Positions 15,904-25,214 are shown, counted from the stretch's first letter. The stretch is 64,000 nt of DNA from Halopiger goleimassiliensis (GCF_000455345.1 NZ_HG315691.1:506217-570216); one strand, 5' to 3'. Program-made: numbers and translations. The notes: generated by a model from the letters alone, not told the origin.

Positions 15904-17304
15904 ATGTCGACGGAGTTAGACGAGATTCGTTCGCGACTGGATCCGGACCAGTACTCGTTCGCCGACGGGGATCGGCGCGAGCACTCGCAGGACTGGGGGA
16001 CAGACGACGCCGACGCCGTCTCGCCGGATCTGGTCGTCTGGCCGGAGTGCACCGAGGACGTCTCCGCCGTCCTCGCGGCGGCGAACGAGCGGGGCGTCCC
16101 GGTGACGCCGTACGCCGCGGGAACGAGCCTCGAGGGCAACCCCGTCCCAGCTCGCGGCGGGATCAGCCTCGACCTCACGCGGATGGACGACGTCCACGAG
16201 ATCCGGCCCGACGGCCTCCAGATCGACGTCGGGCCTGGCATCTACGGGAGCGAGATCAACGACGCGCTCGAGGAGTACGGCCTCATGCTGCCGTCGTTAC
16301 CCTCATCGGGCAACATCTCGACGATCGGCGGGATGATCGCGAACGACGCGGCCGGGATGAAGACGGTGAAGTACGGCGAGGTCGCCGACTGGCTGCTCGA
16401 GGCCGAGGCCGTCCTCCCGACGGGCGAGGTGATCACCGCGGGAAGCAAGGCCGTGAAGACGTCGTCGGGCTACAACTTACTCGACCTGCTCGTCGGCAGC
16501 GAGGGGACGCTGGCGGTCGTGACGCGCCTGACGCTGCGGTTGACCGGTCGGCCGGAGCAGGTTGCGGCGGGCCGGGCGACGTTTGCGGACCTGCACGACG
16601 CGACCGAGGCGGTCTTCGACGCGGTCCGGTCGGGGGTCGACGTCGCCAAAATCGAGTTGATCGACCCGCTCAGTGCGGAGATGGCGAACGCGACGCTGGG
16701 GACGGACCTCCCGAAAGCGCCGCTGATCTTCCTGGAGTTCCACGCCAACCGGAACGTCGAGGCGGAGGTGGCGTTCTGTCGAACGATCTTCGAGGCCCAC
16801 GACGTCGAGTCGTTCGAGGTGGCCCGGCGGAACGAGGAGATGGCCGACCTCTGGGAGGCCCGACGCGAACTGGCCGCCGCGGTACGGGCGTACGATCCGG
16901 ACCTGTCGCCGCACAAGCCCGGCGACGTGACGGTTCCGATCGACGCGTTCCCGGAGATGGTTCGGTACATCAAGGCGGTAGGGGCCGAACACGACCTCAT
17001 GATTCCCTGTTTCGGCCACGCGGGTGACGGCAACGTCCACTACTCCGTGCTGGTCGACCCCGACGACCCGGCGATGGTCGCGAAAGGGGAAGACCTCTCG
17101 GAACGGATCGTCGAACGCGCGATCGAACTGGACGGAACCGCGACGGGCGAACACGGGATCGGCCTGGGAAAACGGGAGTACCTCGCGACCGAACACGACG
17201 AGGCGGCGATCGCGACGATGCGGGCGATCAAACGGTCGTTCGATCCGAACGGGATCCTCAACCCGGGGAAAATCTTCCCGGAGGAGTCGACGCCGCGGGA
17301 GTGA
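15904..17304 (+). CDS. FAD-linked oxidoreductase (glycolate/D-lactate dehydrogenase, GlcD-like)
   Basis: This 466-residue protein belongs to the FAD-binding PCMH / vanillyl-alcohol-oxidase fold family with the GlcD/D-lactate dehydrogenase arrangement. Residues 35-215 form the FAD domain (VTPYAAGTSLEGNPVP, LPSSGNISTIGGMIANDAAG). The C-terminal cap holds the conserved CFGHAGDGNVHY segment and the closing GEHGIGLGKREYL, DPNGILNPGKIF. It oxidises a 2-hydroxy acid to a 2-oxo acid. The frame is open further upstream, but ATG 15904 starts the conserved region. It stands alone on its strand, without the GlcE/GlcF subunits. The exact substrate cannot be read from the sequence. Confidence 0.88.
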   Translation: MSTELDEIRSRLDPDQYSFADGDRREHSQDWGTDDADAVSPDLVVWPECTEDVSAVLAAANERGVPVTPYAAGTSLEGNPVPARGGISLDLTRMDDVHEIRPDGLQIDVGPGIYGSEINDALEEYGLMLPSLPSSGNISTIGGMIANDAAGMKTVKYGEVADWLLEAEAVLPTGEVITAGSKAVKTSSGYNLLDLLVGSEGTLAVVTRLTLRLTGRPEQVAAGRATFADLHDATEAVFDAVRSGVDVAKIELIDPLSAEMANATLGTDLPKAPLIFLEFHANRNVEAEVAFCRTIFEAHDVESFEVARRNEEMADLWEARRELAAAVRAYDPDLSPHKPGDVTVPIDAFPEMVRYIKAVGAEHDLMIPCFGHAGDGNVHYSVLVDPDDPAMVAKGEDLSERIVERAIELDGTATGEHGIGLGKREYLATEHDEAAIATMRAIKRSFDPNGILNPGKIFPEESTPRE

Positions 17305-17415
17305 GACCGAAAAGCCACGCACGAACCGGGTAACGGAACCCGTAGCAAGGGCCACGGCCGCCCCCCGCACAATGCGCGGTGGGGCTTTATCGAAGGTGAC
17401 ACTGTAGCCAGCGGT

Positions 17416-17754
17416 ATGGTACAAACGGGCGAGACACCGGCGAGTGAGGGCGAAGAAGAGGCGCTCGAGGAGGTCCACGAGGTCAGATCCGGCCAGCTGG
17501 TTTACGACGAGAACGGTGACGCGCTCGGACGGGTTCGGAGCTTCGAGCAGAGCGGCTTTTTCGTCACGACCCGCGAGGGAGCAGAAGGGATGAGCGTCGA
17601 ACACGCACGCTCGGGCCACGAGTTCGGCGAAGCCCACCTGATGTGGCGCTGTATGGAGTGTGGCGAGATGGGCGGAATCGACGACGGCCTCCCCCAACAG
17701 TGTCCGAACTGTGATACCGAACGGGAGAACCTGATGTACTGGACGGAAGACTGA
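17416..17754 (+). CDS. Haloarchaeal zinc-ribbon (rubredoxin-like) small protein, DUF7130 type
   Basis: This 112-residue acidic protein has a PRC-barrel-like N-terminal half (GQLVYDENGDALGRVRSF) and a C-terminal zinc ribbon with CMECGEMGG and CPNCDTE. The four Cys can bind one metal. The family (I believe DUF7130) is common in haloarchaea and has no assigned function. It follows the FAD oxidoreductase by about 110 bases on the same strand and may be expressed separately. Confidence 0.75.
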   Translation: MVQTGETPASEGEEEALEEVHEVRSGQLVYDENGDALGRVRSFEQSGFFVTTREGAEGMSVEHARSGHEFGEAHLMWRCMECGEMGGIDDGLPQQCPNCDTERENLMYWTED

Positions 17755-18084
17755 GCGAGTCGCCGCCGTCGGTTTTCGACCGGTCGTTTCGAGGGAGTGC
17801 GGTCAGTCGTGGATACGGAGCGCGTGGCACGGTCTGACCTGCGTACACGGGAGTGGTGAGCGTGAGAACCCACCGACCGCGTTCGCTCTATACGTCCTCG
17901 AGAGCGGTGCCACTACTGACTCGTTAGAGTGGGCGGCCGGGGGCGGCGACGCCCGGCTATGGAATCCGTCCATCGGTCGCTACCTCTCGCGGGACACTCC
18001 TGAGACGCGCCTGCTCAAGGGTTGTGACCGTCGATCGGTGCAAATGTGATAGCTTTATCATGTTAGGCTGAAATCTCTTAGGTG
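17755..18084 (+). pseudogene. Gene-free spacer with an Rhs-core-like remnant
   Basis: No intact gene is seen. In frame 2 a short open stretch reads DARLWNPSIGRYLSRDTPET at 17948-18007 and stops at about 18048. The segment NPSIGRYLSRD is close to the conserved end of Rhs/YD-repeat core domains (typically DP-x-x-GRFLS-x-D). No start codon or repeats precede it. It may be the last trace of an Rhs-type toxin gene, or chance. Confidence 0.25.
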
Positions 18085-19374
18085 ATGACCTCGGCCCTCC
18101 AGAAAGCGATCGAGTGGACCGGTTCCATCTCGTGTGTGGGTTTTTGTCTCGGAATCGGTGCCTACCAGGGGAGCCAGCAGTTCACCCAGGTAGTGGCGCT
18201 GCGAGGCGTCGTCATCGACGCGGCCGTCAGGAGCGCCGTGCTCGCGATTCTGGCGTTCGTGGTGCTCGCGACGATCTCGGGACTGCTACTCATTCGAGAG
18301 GTGTTTCGCTCACAGGACGCAGCGCCGCGACTGCACGAGGGACCGTCGGTCGCTGCCATCGTCCCCGTCTACCGGGACGGCGACGTGCTGCGGGCGAGCG
18401 TCAACTCGCTGCTCGAGTCCAACTACCGGGACCTCGAGGTCGTAATCGCCGCGGAACCCGACGACGAACCGACGCTCGAGGTCGCCCGTGAGTTGGCCGA
18501 CCACCCGAAGGTCCGGGTGCTCCTCAACGATCGACCGGGGTCGAAAGCCTCGGCGATCAACCGGGCCGTCGCACGGGTCGACGCGGACTACTTCTGCTCG
18601 CTCGACGCCGACGAGCGCGTCGATCCGGAGTTCGTTCCCATCGCGATGTACCAGCTAGTCGAAGCGGACCGGGACGTGTTCCAGGCGCGGCGCGTCCCGC
18701 GAGCGAACGGACCCGTCGAGATGCTCGCGTACTGCGAACGACTGCTGTTTCACGCGAGCTACAAACTCGTCGAACCGCTCGGGTTCACGTACTGCCGAAC
18801 GTCGTCCGTCGCGTTCACGCGGGAGGCCTTCGAGACGGTCGGCGGGTTAGACGACCTCCTGACGGAGGACATCGACTTCGCTCACACCTGCTTCCGGAAG
18901 CGCCTGGACGTCCATCAGGCCCGCTACGTGACGAACGAGATGGAAGCGCCACACAGCCTCCGCGACCTCTGGGGCCAGCGAAAGCGCTGGCGTATCGGCC
19001 ACATTCAGGTGTTCCAGAAGGCCATCACGGGCGGGTTCGAACCGAGTGGATTGCGCGGTACGGCGTCGACGATTCGCCTCGCAGTGAGTCTGCTCGCGAG
19101 CGTCTTCATGGTCAGTCTCGTGTCGAAAGTCGCGGTACTCGTCTACTACGGGTTCGGCGGGATCGCGGTACTGTCGGTCGTTCCGGTCTGTATAACCGTA
19201 CTGCCGATCCTCTATCGGGATTACGAACTCGGCCACGTCCAGCGGCTCTCGCCGACGCTCGTGTTCGCACCGCTGATCTACCCCGGATTCGGGCTGGTGA
19301 CGATACGGTGTGCGTTCGAGTACTTCCTCTCGTGGGACGGCGAGTGGTTCCAGGTCGAGAAAACCGGTGCGTAG
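18085..19374 (+). CDS. Membrane-bound family 2 glycosyltransferase
   Basis: This 429-residue protein has two N-terminal membrane segments (about residues 10-30 and 48-72), a GT-A catalytic domain and about three C-terminal membrane segments (330-415), the layout of processive GT2 enzymes. Motifs are AAIVPVYRDGD at the start of the fold, DADE at residue 174 as the metal-binding DxD equivalent, TEDID, and Q298-RKRW as the QxxRW-type acceptor motif. It would move a sugar from a nucleotide donor onto a lipid or growing glycan at the cytoplasmic membrane. GTG 18082 directly precedes ATG 18085. An acyltransferase gene follows after 71 bases, so the pair may build an acylated surface glycan. Confidence 0.85.
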   Translation: MTSALQKAIEWTGSISCVGFCLGIGAYQGSQQFTQVVALRGVVIDAAVRSAVLAILAFVVLATISGLLLIREVFRSQDAAPRLHEGPSVAAIVPVYRDGDVLRASVNSLLESNYRDLEVVIAAEPDDEPTLEVARELADHPKVRVLLNDRPGSKASAINRAVARVDADYFCSLDADERVDPEFVPIAMYQLVEADRDVFQARRVPRANGPVEMLAYCERLLFHASYKLVEPLGFTYCRTSSVAFTREAFETVGGLDDLLTEDIDFAHTCFRKRLDVHQARYVTNEMEAPHSLRDLWGQRKRWRIGHIQVFQKAITGGFEPSGLRGTASTIRLAVSLLASVFMVSLVSKVAVLVYYGFGGIAVLSVVPVCITVLPILYRDYELGHVQRLSPTLVFAPLIYPGFGLVTIRCAFEYFLSWDGEWFQVEKTGA

Positions 19375-19445
19375 ATAAGGTATCGTGATCAACGCTTCCC
19401 TCGGTATCGGTCGACCGAGCCAGTACCCGAAGGAGGGACGCCCAC

Positions 19446-20555
19446 ATGTCTGATCGAATCTACAGCATCGACAGCACGCGTGCGATCGCGATGGTGTTCG
19501 TCGTCGCCATTCACGCCGACCCGTTCAGAGGGATCGGCACGTACGGCAACGCCGCCAACTTCGTCATCGAGTCGACCGGGCGGTTCGCGGTCCCGTTTTT
19601 CTTCGTGACGGCGGGCTACCTCTTCGCCGCCAAGCGGAGTCGTACCGACGGCCGATACGTCAGCAAATACGTCACCAGAGTGACGTCCCTCTACGGCCGG
19701 GCACTGGTAGTGTACGCGCCGATCGCGCTCGTCCTCGCCGCGGGGATGGCCGTCGGGAGCGAACGAGGAGTCGCGAACGCCGTGATCGAACGGGGTCTCG
19801 AGGCAGCCTCGCCGCTCGGCCTGGTGTACTACGGCGATTCGGTGGCGTTTCACCTCTGGTTCCTGCCGGCACTGGTGATCTCGATCGCCCTCGTCTACGC
19901 GTTCGTCGCGACGGAGAAGACGCGGTACCTCCTTCCGGTCGCGATCGCGTTTCACGCCGTCGGCATCCTCGGAGAGACCACCGGCGTCCACGTCCCGCTC
20001 GAGACCCGGGACGCGCTGTTTTTCGGCTTCTTCTACACGAGTCTCGGCTACTGTCTTCGCTCCTGGGACTGGTCGCCCGACCCGAGCCGTCGGGGACGGT
20101 ACCTCGCCCTGGCCGTCCTGTTCGGGATCGTTCACCTCCTCGAGCGCTACGCCCTCGGCTACGTCCTCGGGGATGCCTCGATGCGCCACGGCGTCTACGA
20201 ACCCGAGTACACGCTCGCCACCGCGCTGTTCGTGGCCGCGCTGTTCGTGTTTCTGCTCTCGAGTCCCAGCCTCGGTCGAACGACCCGGCTGCCCGAGATC
20301 GGAGCCAACGCGGTCCTCATCTACGTGGCCCACCCGATCGTCCTCTACAGTCTCGACGAGACGGCCAAATTCCTCGGGGTCGGCGACTTCGCCCTGCCGG
20401 TGACGCTACTCTGGCATTTGCTGCTCGTGCCGGTCGCGTACGTCGGGACGCTCGCACTGGCGGTGCTCGTCGTGCGGGCGGACGTGGTCCAGCGGCTCTC
20501 GGACGCCATCTCTCACCGGCGGTCGAACTCGACGATGGCGGGCCAATCCCGGTAA
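19446..20555 (+). CDS. Acyltransferase family 3 membrane protein
   Basis: This 369-residue protein has about ten membrane segments and the N-terminal signature of acyltransferase-3 enzymes: YSIDSTRAIAMVFVVAIHAD with the catalytic His in the first helix, then FFFVTAGYLFAAKR. Such enzymes O-acylate (often acetylate) exported glycans or lipids. It follows the GT2 gene on the same strand and likely modifies the same product. The short gap and shared direction suggest one transcript. Confidence 0.85.
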   Translation: MSDRIYSIDSTRAIAMVFVVAIHADPFRGIGTYGNAANFVIESTGRFAVPFFFVTAGYLFAAKRSRTDGRYVSKYVTRVTSLYGRALVVYAPIALVLAAGMAVGSERGVANAVIERGLEAASPLGLVYYGDSVAFHLWFLPALVISIALVYAFVATEKTRYLLPVAIAFHAVGILGETTGVHVPLETRDALFFGFFYTSLGYCLRSWDWSPDPSRRGRYLALAVLFGIVHLLERYALGYVLGDASMRHGVYEPEYTLATALFVAALFVFLLSSPSLGRTTRLPEIGANAVLIYVAHPIVLYSLDETAKFLGVGDFALPVTLLWHLLLVPVAYVGTLALAVLVVRADVVQRLSDAISHRRSNSTMAGQSR

Positions 20556-20588
20556 TCCGGTACCACACCGGAACGCAGGAGAGGGACG

Positions 20589-21512
20589 TTACGCAGCGAG
20601 GCCGAACGCGTCGGCGAGATCGTCACTGACGTCTGCGATCGCGTCGTGGGCGCGGTCGATCCCGCGCATCGTCAGGAAGCCGTGGGGCATGTCCGCGTAG
20701 TTCTCGTACCGGGTCGGAACCCCATCGCGGACCAGCTTTTCGGCGTAGGCCCTGCCGCCGTCCCGCAGCGGATCGAAACCGGCGGTCAGCACCGTCGCGG
20801 GCGCGACGCCGGAGACGTCGCCGGCGTTCGTCGGATCGGCGTAGGGGTTTCGCTCGTCGATCTCGCTCTCGTAGTAACAGTCCCGGAACCACTCCAGGTC
20901 GGCCTCGTCGAGGACGATACCAGCGTGTGTGCGGACGGATTCGTGCTCCCGTTTCGCACCCGTGCTCGGGTAGAGCAACAGCTGATAGTCGAGTTCGGGG
21001 CCGTCGCGTTCGGCCGCCATCAGGGCGGTAACGGCGGCGAGCGTCCCGCCGGCCGAGTCGCCCGCGACGGCGAGTCGTCCGTCTCCGGCGATCGCGTCGG
21101 GGTGTTCGGCCGCCCACTCGAGGGCGGCGTAGCAGTCCTCGACCGCCGCGGGAAACGGGTGTTCGGGCGCGAGTCGGTAGCCCACCGAGAGGACCGCACA
21201 GCCGCTTTCGCGCGTGAGGTGTCGACAGAACCAGTCGTGGCTGGCGATGCTTCCGATGACGAATCCGCCCCCGTGGAAGAAGACGACCGTCGGGAATGGC
21301 CCGTCCGCGTCCGGGAGATAGAGCCGCACGTCGACGTCGCCCGCCGGTCCGGGAACCGTGCCGTCGACCGTCCGTCCGACGCTCGGCACGTTCCGGTTCC
21401 GAAGCCACGAGACTGGCCTCGAGAGCAGTCGGAAGCATTTCAGCGCGTAACGGTGTTTCGGCATGGAAATCCAGGCGCGCCGGTCGACGACGGCTTTCGC
21501 CTGGGGATCCAT
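20589..21512 (-). CDS. Hormone-sensitive-lipase family esterase
   Basis: This 307-residue alpha/beta hydrolase carries the oxyanion-hole HGGGF (near residue 80) and the nucleophile motif GDSAGG (near 151) of the HSL family. An Asp in AGFDPLRDGG and a His in DMPHGFLTM complete the triad. It hydrolyses short-chain carboxyl esters; there is no signal peptide. Several Met codons are in frame. GGAGG lies eight bases before ATG 21512 (MDPQAKAV), which decides the start over 21527 and 21590. It is convergent with the acyltransferase gene. Confidence 0.85.
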   Translation of the reverse strand: MDPQAKAVVDRRAWISMPKHRYALKCFRLLSRPVSWLRNRNVPSVGRTVDGTVPGPAGDVDVRLYLPDADGPFPTVVFFHGGGFVIGSIASHDWFCRHLTRESGCAVLSVGYRLAPEHPFPAAVEDCYAALEWAAEHPDAIAGDGRLAVAGDSAGGTLAAVTALMAAERDGPELDYQLLLYPSTGAKREHESVRTHAGIVLDEADLEWFRDCYYESEIDERNPYADPTNAGDVSGVAPATVLTAGFDPLRDGGRAYAEKLVRDGVPTRYENYADMPHGFLTMRGIDRAHDAIADVSDDLADAFGLAA

Positions 21513-21686
21513 CCTGTCAGCCTCCATACTCGTGGGTGCGACGAGCCACACTAAACCGTTCCGATCCGCGGTCCGGCCCGAAGCCCCCACCGGAGACGTT
21601 CGAGCGCGGTCGATCGAGCCGTCGGTCCAGTTCGCTGTAACCGAACGTACCGTGAACCCGCGACGAGCCCGAGCGGGGACCGGCGG

Positions 21687-24056
21687 TCACTCGAACCGGT
21701 CGGGTTCGATCCGCGACAGGCGCATTGCGTTCCCGGTGACGCCGAGGCTCATCCCCATGTCGCCGACGACGACCGCGATCGCGACGCTCACCAGCCCCAG
21801 CGGCACGCCGAGTGCGAGCAGGAACTTCACGCCGAGACTCGCCCAGATGCTCTGCCGGATGACGCCGTTGGCCTTGTGCGAGAGCGCGTACAGGTACGGA
21901 AGCTTCCCGATGTCGTCGCCCATCAGCGCGATGTCGGCGGTCTCGAGGGCCGTGTCCGTCCCCGCAGCCCCCATCGCGACGCCGACTTCCGCGGTGGCGA
22001 GCGCGGGCGCGTCGTTGATCCCGTCGCCGACCATCGCCACGTCGCCGTACTCCGCCTGCAGCGTTTCGACGGCGTCGACCTTCTCGTCCGGCAGGAGTTC
22101 GGCGTGGTAGTCGTCGACGCCGACCTCCTCGGCGATCGCGCGGGCGGTCCCCTCGTTGTCGCCGGTGAGCATCACGACGCGGTCGACGCCCAACTCCTGC
22201 AGGCGCGCGACGGTCCGTTTCGAAGCGGGACGAACCTCGTCGGCGATGGCGATCGCGCCCAGCAGCTTCGACTCCGTCCCGACGAGGACGACCGTCTTCC
22301 CCTCCTGCTCGAGCGCGGCCAACGTGTCCTCGCTGAACGCGCCGCCGTCGGAGCCGGCTGCGTCAGCGGCGACGACGCCGCCGTCGGTCTCGGTCGCACG
22401 GCGGGCACGGGAGAGATCGAAGCCGAGCTCCTCGAAGAGCGCGGGTTTGCCCGCGTAGTAGAGTTCGCCGTCGATCTCGCCTTTGATTCCTTTGCCGGTG
22501 AGGCTCTCGAACGACGACGGCTCGGGCAGATCGCCCACGTCCGCCTCGTCGGCGCGGGTGAGGATCGCGTCGGCGATCGGGTGTTCGCTGCGCCGTTCCA
22601 GCCCGGCACCGTACCGCAGGAGTTCGGCGTCGCCGGTGTCGCCCAGCGGAACGACGTCCGTGACCGCGAGTTCACCCTTCGTGAGCGTCCCGGTCTTGTC
22701 GAGCGCGACGGCGTCGACCTCGCCCATCGCCTCGAGGTAGTTGCCACCCTTGATCAGGACGCCGTTTTTCGCGGCGCTGGTGATCCCCGACACCACCGAA
22801 ACGGGCGTCGAGATGACGAACGCACAGGGGCAGGCGATCACCAACAACGTGAGCCCGCGGATGAACCACGTCTGCCAGTCGCCGGCGAAGGTGAGTTCGT
22901 AGCCAGCGACGCCCGCCGAGATCGGATCGGCGATGACCAGCGGCGGGATGGCGGCGGTCAGAATCGCGAGTACGACCACCAGCGGGGTGTAGTAGCCGGC
23001 AAAGCGGTCGACGAACTGCTCGGTTTCGGTCCGCTTTGCCTGTGCGCCCTGAACCATCTCGATGATCCGCGAGAGCGTCGAGTCGCCCGCCGTCGACGTC
23101 ACCTCGACCTCGAGGTAACCCTCCTCGTTGATCGCGCCGGCGAAAACCTCGTCGCCGGGGGTCTTGTCGACGGGGACGCTCTCGCCGGTGATCGGCGACT
23201 CGTCGACCGCACTCTCGCCCTCCACGACGGTGCCGTCCAGCGGCACCTTCTCGCCGGGGCGGACGATCACCGTTTCGCCGACGTCCACCTCCTCCGCGGG
23301 GACGGTCACTTCCGCCCCGGTGTCGCGGCGGACCGTCGCCTCGTCGGGCGAGAGTTCCATCAACTCGCGCAGGGAGTTGCGTGCCCTGTCCATCGCGTAG
23401 TCCTCGAGCAGTTCGGCGATGCTAAAGAGGACGGCCAGCGTCGCCGCCTCGACGAAGTAACCGATACCCGTCGCGGCGATGATCGCCGTTCCCATCAGGA
23501 GATCGATGTCGAGACTCCGGTTTCTCGCGGAGTAGTAGCCGCCCCGGACGACCGGGATGCCGCTGGCCGCCACGGCCCCGAGGAACAGCACGTCGGCGAT
23601 CGAGAGCGGATACTCGAGGACGCTCGCCACGACGACGTTTTGTGCCGTCAGGACGAACTCGAGGAGCAGTCCGAGGACGACGAAGACCGCGCCGATCCAG
23701 GTCTTTTTCGCACGCGGGCTCGTCCAGACCTCCGACGGCGGGGCGACGTCGACGCCGGCGTCCGCGCCCTCGTCACCGGCGTCGGCCCCAGTGCCGCCCG
23801 TCACTTCGTAGCCCGCGCCTTCGATCGCCGCGACGACGTCGCTCTCGTCGGCGCGGTCGGGATCGTACGTGACGGTGGCCGTCCCGGTCGTCGGATCGAG
23901 TTCGGTCTCGACGACCCCGTCGACGCGCTCGAGGCTCGTGTCGACCTTGCCCGCGCAGGACGGACAATCCATCTCGGGGACTGCGAGGCGAGCGGTCAGC
24001 GTTTGCGTCTGCTGACCGCCCCCGCCCGTCCGTCCGGCAGTTGCGTCGTCTGTCAT
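21687..24056 (-). CDS. Zn2+/Cd2+-type P1B heavy-metal exporting ATPase
   Basis: This 789-residue protein is a heavy-metal P-type ATPase that pumps metal out of the cell. An N-terminal HMA domain has the ligand pair MDCPSC (Cys31, Cys34). The core shows the actuator motif ITGESVPVDK, the intramembrane CPC (in LVIACPCAF, about 410), the phosphorylation site DKTGTLTK (about 453), HPIADAI with the nucleotide-binding His, and MVGDGINDAPAL. The last membrane helices have Lys in GVKFLLALG and Asp in VVGDMG. These match the Lys/Asp pair of ZntA-type (P1B-2) pumps rather than the CopA pattern. GTG 24059 precedes ATG 24056. The promoter region is a six-fold tandem repeat. Confidence 0.9.
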   Translation of the reverse strand: MTDDATAGRTGGGGQQTQTLTARLAVPEMDCPSCAGKVDTSLERVDGVVETELDPTTGTATVTYDPDRADESDVVAAIEGAGYEVTGGTGADAGDEGADAGVDVAPPSEVWTSPRAKKTWIGAVFVVLGLLLEFVLTAQNVVVASVLEYPLSIADVLFLGAVAASGIPVVRGGYYSARNRSLDIDLLMGTAIIAATGIGYFVEAATLAVLFSIAELLEDYAMDRARNSLRELMELSPDEATVRRDTGAEVTVPAEEVDVGETVIVRPGEKVPLDGTVVEGESAVDESPITGESVPVDKTPGDEVFAGAINEEGYLEVEVTSTAGDSTLSRIIEMVQGAQAKRTETEQFVDRFAGYYTPLVVVLAILTAAIPPLVIADPISAGVAGYELTFAGDWQTWFIRGLTLLVIACPCAFVISTPVSVVSGITSAAKNGVLIKGGNYLEAMGEVDAVALDKTGTLTKGELAVTDVVPLGDTGDAELLRYGAGLERRSEHPIADAILTRADEADVGDLPEPSSFESLTGKGIKGEIDGELYYAGKPALFEELGFDLSRARRATETDGGVVAADAAGSDGGAFSEDTLAALEQEGKTVVLVGTESKLLGAIAIADEVRPASKRTVARLQELGVDRVVMLTGDNEGTARAIAEEVGVDDYHAELLPDEKVDAVETLQAEYGDVAMVGDGINDAPALATAEVGVAMGAAGTDTALETADIALMGDDIGKLPYLYALSHKANGVIRQSIWASLGVKFLLALGVPLGLVSVAIAVVVGDMGMSLGVTGNAMRLSRIEPDRFE

Positions 24057-24080
24057 CACCTCGAGGTAGGGGGCTCATCT

Positions 24081-24285
24081 CGATAAGCCTTCGTTGGAGT
24101 ATTCCAACCGTCTCTCGATAAGCCTTCGTTGGAGTATTCCAACCGTCTCTCGATAAGCCTTCGTTGGAGTATTCCAACCGTCTCTCGATAAGCCTTCGTT
24201 GGAGTATTCCAACCGTCTCTCGATAAGCCTTCGTTGGAGTATTCCAACCGTCTCTCGATAAGCCTTCGTTGGAGTATTCCAACCG
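24081..24285 (-). repeat. Six 35-bp tandem repeats forming the P1B-ATPase promoter
   Basis: Six identical 30-bp units begin at 24081, 24116, 24151, 24186, 24221 and 24256, each separated by the same five bases (tctct). On the ATPase strand each unit carries the dyad GTTGGAATACTCCAAC (6-bp arms, 4-bp centre), followed by GGCTTATCG, a TATA-like box. The copy nearest the gene puts this box about 30 nt before ATG 24056, right for a leaderless mRNA. Each unit therefore looks like operator plus core promoter. No mismatch is seen between units, so the amplification is recent. Confidence 0.85.
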
Positions 24286-24355
24286 TCGGGAGTCGACGGT
24301 AGCGGTCATCCGGTTCGGCATCTCCCCGGGCGCAAGCGGTCACGTCCGTCGATCG

Positions 24356-24454
24356 CTACCAGTCGACAGCGGTGAGAGACTCGACGCCCTCGTACTCGAG
24401 GAGCCACGTCCCGTAGCAATCGGGTGCCTTGTAGACCGGTAACGTGAACGCCCG
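24356..24454 (-). pseudogene. Remnant of a gene C-terminus
   Basis: Reading the minus strand, 32 codons run to a TAG and encode a protein-like tail (FTLPVYKAPDCYGTWLLEYE, then GVESLTAVDW). A stop codon directly precedes it and no start is available. It is probably the leftover 3' end of a lost gene. The rest of 24286-24533 shows nothing recognisable. I cannot name the family. Confidence 0.3.
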
Positions 24455-24533
24455 CTATCGGTGATCGGTACCGCTGGCAAGCACTACACTCGAGACGGAC
24501 GATGGCGGCCGAGATCTCGTTCGGCGGGTCGAA

Positions 24534-25214
24534 CTATCGGTCGTCGTCTCCGTCTGGAATCCGACCGGTACCGTCGACGATCCCGATCGAGCTACCGTCA
24601 TCTCGGTCGGTCCCCGCGCCGGTACCGAACCCACCGCTAAGTACGCGACCGAGCGCCTTGTCGAACGATTCGTCGAGGTGGATCACTTCGTCGGGATCGG
24701 CTTCGACGAGGAAACCGCTCGTCACGTTCGGCGACGTCGGAACGAAGTAGAGCGTGTTCCCGTTCTCCGTCGAGTGACCGGTCTGGAACGCCGTCAGGCG
24801 GATATCGTCCCAGACCTCGAGTTTGACCGGTTGTCGGAGTTCCGTCTGCTCGTTCACCGCGGTCTCGGCGGCCGTCTTCGACGCGTTGTAGACGACCCGC
24901 AGGCCGGGGAGGGCGTTCGCACTCGTATCGATCGCTCGCTCGACGACCGTACCCAGCGCCGTCCGCACCACGGCCCCGGCCACGTAAAGCAGACCCAGGA
25001 ACACCCCCACGGAGAGCGCGACCCGGAGCAACGCCAGCAGCCTGGCGCGTACTGTTTCGTTCTCGATGACCGACTCGAGGAGCCACTCGAGGCCGAGAGC
25101 GTTCGGCGTGAATCCGTCGATAAACCCGTACAGGACGTAGCAGAGGTAGCCGCTGACGAGGATCGGAGCGAGGACGATCAGTCCGCGGGAGAAATCTCGT
25201 TGCCAGGAGGACAT
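24534..25214 (-). CDS. DUF502 membrane protein
   Basis: This 226-residue protein matches the DUF502 family: two N-terminal membrane helices (about residues 10-33 and 60-85) and a soluble domain with LPGLRVVYNASKTAAETAV and VFVPTSPN-type segments (here LYFVPTSPNVTSGFLVE). It ends in a Gly/Asp-rich tail. The conserved region starts at MSSWQRDFSRGLIVL, so ATG 25214 is chosen over the in-frame Met at 25265. The function of DUF502 is unknown. It is transcribed towards the repeat region. Confidence 0.8.
   Translation of the reverse strand: MSSWQRDFSRGLIVLAPILVSGYLCYVLYGFIDGFTPNALGLEWLLESVIENETVRARLLALLRVALSVGVFLGLLYVAGAVVRTALGTVVERAIDTSANALPGLRVVYNASKTAAETAVNEQTELRQPVKLEVWDDIRLTAFQTGHSTENGNTLYFVPTSPNVTSGFLVEADPDEVIHLDESFDKALGRVLSGGFGTGAGTDRDDGSSIGIVDGTGRIPDGDDDR

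Noticed and set aside
24081..24285. CRISPR array
   Set aside because: The spacers are only five bases and identical, so these are simple tandem repeats, not repeat-spacer units. No cas genes are in the window.
23773..24343. Open frames encoding a repeated peptide across the 35-bp repeats
   Set aside because: The 35-bp period is not a multiple of three and the frames only stay open because the unit lacks stops; the position and TATA/dyad content indicate promoter DNA.
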